A DNA stretch of 64,000 nt from contig JAHBBC010000002.1 of NCBI GenBank assembly GCA_019915015.1, positions 2,418,001 through 2,482,000 on the forward strand, in the 5' to 3' direction. This document shows, piece after piece, positions 58,001-64,000 of this stretch (positions are counted from its first letter, which is position 1; every line of letters begins with the position of its first letter). The translations under genes were made by a program, and so were the position numbers. The notes below the pieces were generated by a model. That model did not search any database. It saw only the letters and a list, made by a program, of their open reading frames with translations, and was not told the DNA's origin. Origin of the DNA: Auriscalpium vulgare. Taxonomy: Eukaryota; Basidiomycota; Agaricomycetes; Russulales; Auriscalpiaceae.

Positions 58001-58721
58001 TTGAGGATGTCCGCCACCAGCTCCGCTTCCGCACGTATGTCAACACATGGAAAATCAAGAACGTTCGCGGTCAACGGCCAAACACTCGTGCGCGGGACAT
58101 GCAGGCTCGTATCGAGGACTCCGTGAAACGCGCGGCAGAAGCTTATCGAAAGCACCGCGCGGCGTATCAAGGGCTCTCGGGAGATGGGGACTGGCAGCGT
58201 CGATTCCAGGAGCTCAAGGATGAGCACCTGGTTGGGCTGGGGGAACGAATGATCCATGCGATTGACCACGCTGATGAGCAACGGCTCCGTGAGTACGTTC
58301 GTGGCTGCCACCCGGGAGGTGCGGCTAGCGGAGAAAGCAGTCATACTGTGCCGTGGGTTTGGTACTCATATGGGGAGGGCGAGAACGGGGAGATGGAGAT
58401 CGGTGATGGTAAGTTCACAGCCTGGTGTATCATACAACTTGATAGGCTGATATTCTCGCAGATTTGAAGATCGAGTGGTTCAAGGCGCGTGCCAGATCGA
58501 AGCGTTGGGTTGAGGACGTACTTCTTCTTTATGAGGAAATGCGTCGTGTTGTGGCAACATGCATGTGGAAGTCGGACCTGTGGACCTCTCGCAGCGAATC
58601 TGGTCAAAGGCCTGATGTGTCTCGTGAGCTACAGGAGGGGCTGGTTGGATATGCAGGTAAACAGGCTGTCATGTTTTCTGACTTTTCAGTGCAATTTTCA
58701 GCCTCCTGGGCTATTGTTTGA
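55099..58721 (+). CDS. KDZ transposase with CxC2 cysteine cluster (KDZ-B)
   Basis: Start MTRPKANPRQSTFFEKTPTA. CxC2 zinc cluster: CRSCRERPATIRCRDC and CAECTVAFHVRC (55570-55680). Then NGVHKVKVDYCGCG, WPATVVDPQTAAT, and the KDZ core: VAVDANFRLKNR (first Asp, about 56432), VSYDIACQWSKNLRTRV (second Asp, about 56910), VPKFHIFAHKEECQ, and TNGESVERGWSVVNG (Glu, about 57085). A C-terminal helical region follows (WKIKNVRGQRPNTRARD, WFKARARSKRWVEDVLLL). About ten introns of 45-60 bp can be placed. The last exon ends GYAGKQAVMFSDF...W and stops at 58721, somewhat shorter than the KDZ-A protein, which has an extra acidic tail. No stop codon seen in the core. Together with the TIRs it could make KDZ-B autonomous, apart from the damage to the left TIR. 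Confidence 0.88.
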
Positions 58722-59093
58722 AAGGCTGCTGAAACATTCCTACAGACACGTCAGGAGGATGGTAGACCTCTAGTTGTGTTATCTACACCTATTGAAATAG
58801 ATGTAGAATGAGATAATACATAATGATCCAATGGGCAGTGAGTAGAAGAAATATACAAAGATATAGTAGGAGCACATTATGAAGTACCCTCTGCTATGTC
58901 ATCTATAGCTGGGAAAATGATGGAGGCATGTACGATCTGAATGCCTGGCAACAAATATTGTATAGCAGGTCCACATTATAAAGTAGCCCCTACCTGGAAA
59001 TGAAGAATCATCAAGAGATATGAATATTCTGACTATTTGTAAGATTTCATCTGATTTGTTCCCACCCACCAACAGCATAACATAACAGGTGCT
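58722..59093. other. KDZ-B right subterminal segment
   Basis: AT-rich. From about 58860 it holds degenerate, older versions of the satellite unit (CATTATAAAGTAGCCCCTACCTGG and similar), matching inverted sequence at 44170-44290. Confidence 0.5.
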
Positions 59094-60150
59094 CTTCATA
59101 AAGTACCCCCTGCTGGGAACCTTAAAATTGTACAATCAGAGCAGGCTACGAATATTCTGCGCATTTTACAGATTTATCCAGATTTATTTGGACCTGGGGA
59201 ATCGTTTGTGTTTCGGCAGGTGCTCTTTATAAAGAGGTGCTCTTTACAAAGTACCCCCTGCTGGGAACCCGAAAATTGTACAATCAGAGCAGGCTACGAA
59301 TATTCTGCGCATTTTACAGATTTATCCAGAATTATTTGGACCTGGGGAATCGTTTGTGTTTCGGCAGGTGCTCTTTATAAAGAGGTGCTCTTTACAAAGT
59401 ACCCCCTGCTGGGAACCCGAAAATTGTACAATCAGAGCAGGCTACGAATATTCTGCGCATTTTACAGATTTATCCAGAATTATTTGGACCTGGGGAATCG
59501 TTTGTGTTTCGGCAGGTGCTCTTTATAAAGAGGTGCTCTTTACAAAGTACCCCCTGCTGGGAACCCGAAAATTGTACAATCAGAGCAGGCTACGAATATT
59601 CTGCGCACTTTACAGATTTACCCAGATTTATTTGGACCTGGGGAATCGTTTGTGTTTCGGCAGGTGCTCTTTATAAAGAGGTGCTCTTTACAAAGTACCC
59701 CCTGCTGGGAACCCGAAAATTGTACAATCAGAGCAGGCTACGAATATTCTGCGCATTTTACAGATTTATCCAGAATTATTTGGACCTGGGGAATCGTTTG
59801 TGTTTCGGCAGGTGCTCTTTATAAAGAGGTGCTCTTTACAAAGTGCCCCCTGCTGGGAACCCGAAAATTGTACAATCAGAGCAGGCTACGAATATTCTGC
59901 GCATTTTACAGATTTATCCAGATTTATTTGGACCTGGGGAATCGTTTGTGTTTCGGCAGGTGCTCTTTATAAAGAGGTGCTCTTTACAAAGTACCCCCTG
60001 CTGGGAACCCGAAAATTGTACAATCAGAGCAGGCTACGAATATTTTGCGCATTTTACAGATTTATCCAGATTTATTTGGACCTGGGGAATCGTTTGTGTT
60101 TCGGCAGGTGCTCTTTATAAAGAGGTGCTCTTTACAAAGTACCCCCTACA
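59094..60150. repeat. 148-bp satellite array in KDZ-B right TIR
   Basis: Seven near-identical units with period 148 bp (for example starts at 59219, 59367, 59515, 59663, 59811, 59959, 60107), each with GGTGCTCTTTATAAAGAGGTG and GGACCTGGGGAATCG. The left TIR keeps only two units, so the array has expanded on one side. Open frames of 106 codons across units are by-products of the repeat. Confidence 0.92.
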
Positions 60151-60340
60151 AACCCGCTGCTAGCACCGCTAGAGCACCCTAGGGGAGCCCTAGGGGGACC
60201 CTACATTCTCCCCCATTCATTCCAACCACTTTCGTATACAGGTCCCTATTAATAAAGAGCACTTTTCTAGGTGGGTACCTTTGTAAACAGGCGGGTACAT
60301 ACATGTATGTACCTTTGTAAACGGGGTACAGGGACGCCTG
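60151..60340. repeat. KDZ-B right terminal inverted repeat, outer part
   Basis: Contains the CCTAGGGGAGCCCTAGGGGG block and ends GGGTACAGGGACGCCTG, inverted to 37498-37632 joined with 43787-43885. Confidence 0.88.
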
Positions 60341-60348
60341 CCAAAACG
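60341..60348. repeat. KDZ-B target duplication, right copy (CCAAAACG)
   Basis: Partner of 37490-37497. Confidence 0.85.
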
Positions 60349-62150
60349 GCTGTAGTAACGCTTCTTCGGGTTGTTCAGTTCCTCTTGGGCGAGAATGTAG
60401 CCGACTGCGATGTAGGATGTGTCGACGGCGAGGATGACTGGTGCCTGCGACTCGTAATCGATCGCTCGAAGGGCGTCCAACTTGACTAGCGCATTTTTGA
60501 GGTACTCTTGCGCTTTGTGCTGATCGGGACCGTACTCCCACTCCGTACCCTTCCGTGTGAGCTTGGTGAGAGGCCACGCATGCTTCGCGAAGTCCTTGAT
60601 GAATATCCTGCAGACTCCGACTGTGCCAAGGAAAGCGCGAACGTCGGACAGATCCTTGAGAGGACCCCAGTTCGTGATGGCTGAGATTGTGGTCGGATCA
60701 GCGCGGCGACCTTCCGGAGTGCAGAGGTGTCGGAGGACGGTGAATTTGCGAGCGATGAGGATCGACTTGGGACCGGAGAATGTACCGCCGGAGTAGCGCA
60801 TGCGCTGGAGGATCCGATTGACGTTGGTGAGGTGCTCCCAGACGAAGCGACGAATGTCCTTGTTTTCCGGGATCATCTCGTAAGATCCATCGGAAAGTCG
60901 ATAGTCGGACTTGGGGCCTTTGAGGGGGACATCGTCGATGAAGGGCACTGTGAAGGTCGGGATCTCATCCTGCAAAATGAACGTGACGTCGTCGTGGAAT
61001 ATGGGGACCGAATTCGTCCACCCCATCGGAAGGGTGACTAGACGAAGTGCTCCGTAAGGCGTCTGGAAGGTCGTGAAGTCGCGGGATCGGGGGTTGATGA
61101 GTCGCTCGTCGTATCCGACGTAGAGGTCGAGAATGCCACCACAGGCACGTCCTCCGAACTGTTCCGCAAGTTGTTCTTGGATCGGAGGGACGCCGGAGTG
61201 TGCGACCGTGACAGCGTTGAGTGGCTCGAGCGAGTGGACTATACGTAGACTCTTGCCATCCTTCTTTGCGACGCAGAACCACTTCGATCGATAGGAAGAG
61301 TTCGAGGGCTCGTAGACACCTGCCGCGATCTTCCGTTTGATCACGGCACAGACGTCGTTGTAGATGCCCGGGGGTATGGGGATGTTGCGATCGACCCATG
61401 GAACGTGTGCGACTACAGGAATCTGGATCGGAGGGAAGTATTCGGGCTTGAAGCTGCCGCGTTCGGTGTCGTCCCATGCGAAAGCCTTGTTCTGCTTTAC
61501 GATGATGTCGTGTAAGAGGTCACGCTCGGTCGGGGTGAGGAATTCGTAGCTGGGGTTCACGTCCATCTTGTCGTGGTGTTCTTGGGTGTATCGACCGGTG
61601 GGAACGAAGGGCGGGGGATGCGTCGATAATGGTGGCATGGATGCGAGGGGGTCTCCGATGATGTTGCGCTCGATGCGAAACCCGTCAGGAAGTGTGCCAA
61701 GAACGGGTCGGACTTTGTCTGCGACGGGCTTGTACTTCTTCTTGCCAAGAAAGATGTCGACTGGGTCCGGATCGGAAGGCAAAGGCGACGATGTGGACGA
61801 GTTCAAGAAAGTGGTCGGTGGTCGCGGGGAATGTCCAAGATATTGCTGAGTGTTGTCGTCAAGATGTGGGTGTCGATAGCGCGGTTTCTGAGTCGGAGAT
61901 GGCTTGCGATCAGACGACGTATACTGGTGACCAAGATTTGATTCGGGAGTCGTACGTGATTTACAAGGCTCTGCGGGACATATTTTGTTCAAGAAAGACG
62001 GGGCTGCGTACTCCGGCAAATGCGTGCGGGCTTCGGAGGCGGTAACGTAAGCAGCTTGAATCGCGGAGTCGTCGGAGGCGTCGATTGGGGTATATGCAAT
62101 GATGCGCGCGTCGTCGCCATCGCCTTCGATGATCATGGCGATGGCTTCAT
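60341..62150 (-). pseudogene. Gypsy pol, 5' part: reverse transcriptase and RNase H start
   Basis: Frame entered near PTFDDLGEDEAIAM (about 62150), shifted by one relative to gag. A long linker leads to the RT: IPPGIYNDVCAVIKRKIAAG, RSKWFCVAKKDGKSLRIVH, GGILDLYVGYDERLINP, FQTPYGALRLVTLPMGWTNS and the catalytic VPFIDDVPLKGP (the YxDD box as FIDD, about 60935). Then RHLCTPEGRRADPTTISAI, LSDVRAFLGTVGVC, and RNase H with VILAVDTSYIAVGYILAQE up to KKRYYSRF, where KDZ-B interrupts it at 60340. Continues at 37497. RT residues look intact. Confidence 0.9.
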
Positions 62151-62164
62151 CTTCACCTAGATCA

Positions 62165-64000
62165 TCAAAGGTGGGAGCCGCTATGGCATGCCTTGCGAAA
62201 CCGGTGATGGCCTCGCGGGAAGGTCGGGATCGTCAAGATGTCGTCGGAGCTCGGGTTGCGGATGGTGACCGTCTGATCCTCATCGCGGTAGTTGCGGACG
62301 ATGCTCTCGGTGAGCACGTCGAAGGGGCGACCGAGGAGAATGTCGTAGGCGACGTCGCGGACAACGTGCACCTGCAGGTAGAGGGTCATGTTCCCGAACT
62401 TGATCGGAACGTTGCGCGCCATGCCCAATGAGCTGGAGACCTGCCGATTGGCGCTCTGAAGTCGGATCTTCACGTTGGGGGAGTAGGCGAGCTCCAGGAA
62501 ATGGGCGACCTCCTCGGACATCGCGATGACTTGCGAGCCGGGGTCCAGCAGGCACTCGATCGTGGCGCGACCGGCGACGAGACCGTCGATCGATCGGAGA
62601 GCGTGCGAGTCGCGAGCGACTGTGAGCATGTCGGGGTCGGGGCACTCGCCGGGGCCGAGATCGTTGAGGTACATCTCGATGGGGTCGGACATGTACAAGA
62701 CGCACTCCTTCGATTCGTTCGACCAGAGCTGCTCCTTGGAGGCCTTTCGGGGATCGGGCGTGTAGTTCGCAAAAATCCGCGCTTCCGACTGGTGGATCGC
62801 TGCCGCCGGCGACACAAGTTCTTCGTCCGGGACTTCCTCCATGGTGACTTGCTGATAGTTCGTGGTTGCGACGGGTGCTGCTGCTGCCTCGTTGATTGCG
62901 CGACGTGGGGTGACTGCGTCGCGGTACTTGGCGCGGACCTCGGGAGCAAGCGACAAAAGCTCCTCAGGCGTGATGACTATCTGCGAGTCCTTCATTGCAC
63001 GAGTGAAGACTTGCTCAGCGATCTCCGATCGATGGACCGGAGGCAGGTTGCGATAGTTGGACTCACGAGTCGCCTTGGGCGGGTCGGCTGGCACTGTCTT
63101 GGGCTTCACCGGCGCATCGGTCGCATCGCGTGCACCTCGAAAGGGATGCGCCGGTGCTGGCGCCGACTGATCGGAGGACTTGGCTGGTTGATCGGAAGCC
63201 GTTGGAGCGGCCGCAGCCTGCTTGGGCTTAGCACGGCGCGTGATCTCCACACCATCAAAGACTTGCGCATTGGTCGAGGCAGTCCTCTCGCCGCGCAGCT
63301 GTGCGAGCTTGGCTTCAAGCATGGCGATGCGATCGGAAGTCGAGAGGGTGAAGACTTGGAGGGGCTCCTCCGGGATTACGCCGACAAACAGCTGTGCCGC
63401 AGCCCCTGGCTGCTCCGCTGCCTTGCGACGATGCCACTCTCTAACCCGATCGTGAAGGAAGTTGCCTGTGATGCGACTGGGCACAAAGGTACCGTTGGGC
63501 AAGGTAACCTTTCCGTCCGCGTTCCGAGCGACTATGCCTGCCCGAATATCTTCTTCGACTGCGGGGCACGCTGAGATGCGATGATCGGAAGCTCCATCGT
63601 ACAGGCATCGACCCGCCAGGCGCTGCATGTTCGCGTTGGGGACAGCCGCTGGGGCGACTGCGACTGCGGGAACTGCGACTGCGACTGGTGCCGCCGCAGC
63701 CTGTTGAGTCACGCCTGGGAGTGCGCCTCCCTGCATCAGTGTTCGGACGAACGATGCGATGATGTCCTCGGCCTTAATTGCGGGCGGAGGGGTCTGCGAC
63801 TGCGGAACTGGGGCTGGCGGGTTTGCGACGATGGTCGGAGCAGTCGTAGAGGTAGCGGTGGTGGCTCCTCGGATGTCCCTCGAGACCGACTGAAGCGCGA
63901 AGCGAGCAGCGCTATTGACGTCGGCGACCTCGTAGCTGTCGCCTGGGACCACATCGGGCTTCTTGACTTGCAGTCGCGCCTCGATGCGCGGCCAAAGGTA
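62165..64000 (-). CDS. Gypsy gag and aspartic protease (5' end outside window)
   Basis: The frame is open through the window edge (YLWPRIEARLQVKKPDVVPG), so gag starts beyond 64000. A Pro/Ala/Val-rich region is followed by a zinc-knuckle-like CLYDGASDHRISAC (about 63605-63565) in which the second Cys is Asp, so a CCHC knuckle is incomplete. Further on, IRAGIVARNADGKVTLPNG and a charged linker lead to a retropepsin: ECLLDPGSQVIAM (active Asp, about 62540) and VAYDILLGRPFDVL. Ends at 62165. Pol follows in another frame; either a programmed shift or a mutation. Confidence 0.85.
   Translation of the reverse strand, partial: YLWPRIEARLQVKKPDVVPGDSYEVADVNSAARFALQSVSRDIRGATTATSTTAPTIVANPPAPVPQSQTPPPAIKAEDIIASFVRTLMQGGALPGVTQQAAAAPVAVAVPAVAVAPAAVPNANMQRLAGRCLYDGASDHRISACPAVEEDIRAGIVARNADGKVTLPNGTFVPSRITGNFLHDRVREWHRRKAAEQPGAAAQLFVGVIPEEPLQVFTLSTSDRIAMLEAKLAQLRGERTASTNAQVFDGVEITRRAKPKQAAAAPTASDQPAKSSDQSAPAPAHPFRGARDATDAPVKPKTVPADPPKATRESNYRNLPPVHRSEIAEQVFTRAMKDSQIVITPEELLSLAPEVRAKYRDAVTPRRAINEAAAAPVATTNYQQVTMEEVPDEELVSPAAAIHQSEARIFANYTPDPRKASKEQLWSNESKECVLYMSDPIEMYLNDLGPGECPDPDMLTVARDSHALRSIDGLVAGRATIECLLDPGSQVIAMSEEVAHFLELAYSPNVKIRLQSANRQVSSSLGMARNVPIKFGNMTLYLQVHVVRDVAYDILLGRPFDVLTESIVRNYRDEDQTVTIRNPSSDDILTIPTFPRGHHRFRKACHSGSHL

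Larger units (their letters stand above)
37498..60340 (+). mobile_element. KDZ-B: 22.8-kb KDZ DNA transposon carrying TET/JBP
   Basis: Terminal inverted repeats begin ACCAGTCCCTGTAG (left) and CAGGCGTCCCTGTAC (right, read inward), and both go on with TTTACAAAGGTAC and CATGTATGTACC. The left repeat is interrupted at 37633-43786 by other elements. Internal genes: accessory gene (44552-50065, -), coiled-coil gene (50498-51735, -), TET/JBP dioxygenase (53263-54990, +) and KDZ transposase (55099-58721, +). Inserted in the RNase H domain of Gypsy pol. Original length without later insertions is about 14.1 kb. Confidence 0.88.
19200..64000 (-). mobile_element. Gypsy (marY1-like) retrotransposon with nested insertions
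   Basis: Minus-strand gag/protease (64000-62165), RT and RNase H start (about 62150-60341), RNase H end and integrase (37497-35563) form one element split by KDZ-B. The plus-strand gene at 33151-35225 and the GC-rich region 19200-21028 share its base composition and GTCGGAG-rich texture and are probably its distal part, split by KDZ-A. The 5' end lies beyond the window, so no LTR pair or target duplication can be checked. The left end is set by the break in the NLR WD40 array. Membership of the plus-strand gene is inference. Confidence 0.65.

Noticed and set aside
59094..60150. CRISPR-like array
   Set aside because: Units are contiguous identical satellite copies without variable spacers, in a eukaryotic transposon.
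59208..60163. Five overlapping 106-codon frames with Cys-rich peptides
   Set aside because: Periodic frames of the 148-bp satellite in a transposon terminal repeat; no start context or independent support.
19200..64000. Starship-type giant element
   Set aside because: No DUF3435 tyrosine recombinase captain gene seen; the size is explained by nested Gypsy and KDZ elements with their own boundaries.

Overview
The window looks like a nuclear fragment of a filamentous basidiomycete (Agaricomycetes). The evidence is short GT-AG introns of about 50-60 bp with CTRAY-type branch sites, an F-box protein and a C2-NACHT-WD40 NLR of the kind common in mushrooms, a marY1-like Gypsy element, and two KDZ DNA transposons, one of which carries a TET/JBP dioxygenase. 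No rRNA gene, CRISPR array or prokaryotic feature is present.

Layout. 1-7.8 kb is ordinary gene space: a secreted CBM19-like protein (680-1989, -), an F-box protein (2721 to about 4650, -) and two diverged, poorly resolved paralogous loci (about 5.39-5.96 and 6.95-7.57 kb). From about 7.8 kb a C2-NACHT-WD40 NLR gene runs on the + strand. It is broken three times: by an intact Copia retrotransposon with apparently identical LTRs (8669-13279), by a 2.6-kb non-coding element that inserted without target duplication (15964-18530), and by a Gypsy element whose end lies at about 19200 in the WD40 repeats.

From 19.2 kb to the window end most of the DNA can be read as one Gypsy retrotransposon on the minus strand (gag and protease running in from beyond 64000, RT, RNase H, integrase, ending at 35563), plus a plus-strand gene of unknown function (33151-35225) and a GC-rich terminal region (19.2-21.0 kb). 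Two KDZ transposons are nested in it. KDZ-A (21029-33145) sits exactly at the start codon of the plus-strand gene and has an 8-bp duplication TGAAAATG. KDZ-B (37498-60340) sits in the RNase H domain of pol; removing it with one duplication restores the pol reading frame.

KDZ-A carries a CxC2/KDZ transposase, an accessory protein family shared with KDZ-B, a gene with two RNase H1 N-terminal-like domains and a small basic protein. KDZ-B carries a CxC2/KDZ transposase, the shared accessory gene, a coiled-coil gene and a TET/JBP dioxygenase with its HxD...H...R residues intact. KDZ-B has itself been invaded: a 6.2-kb insertion lies in its left terminal repeat and contains a second, inverted copy of the element that broke the NLR, and a foldback element lies in its accessory gene. 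The order of nesting gives a relative history of insertions.

The least explained item is the no-duplication element (15964-18530 and 37926-42657, opposite orientations). It has a tRNA-like unit with A box, B box and T-run terminator, subterminal inverted repeats and no recognisable protein; I could not assign it to a known class.
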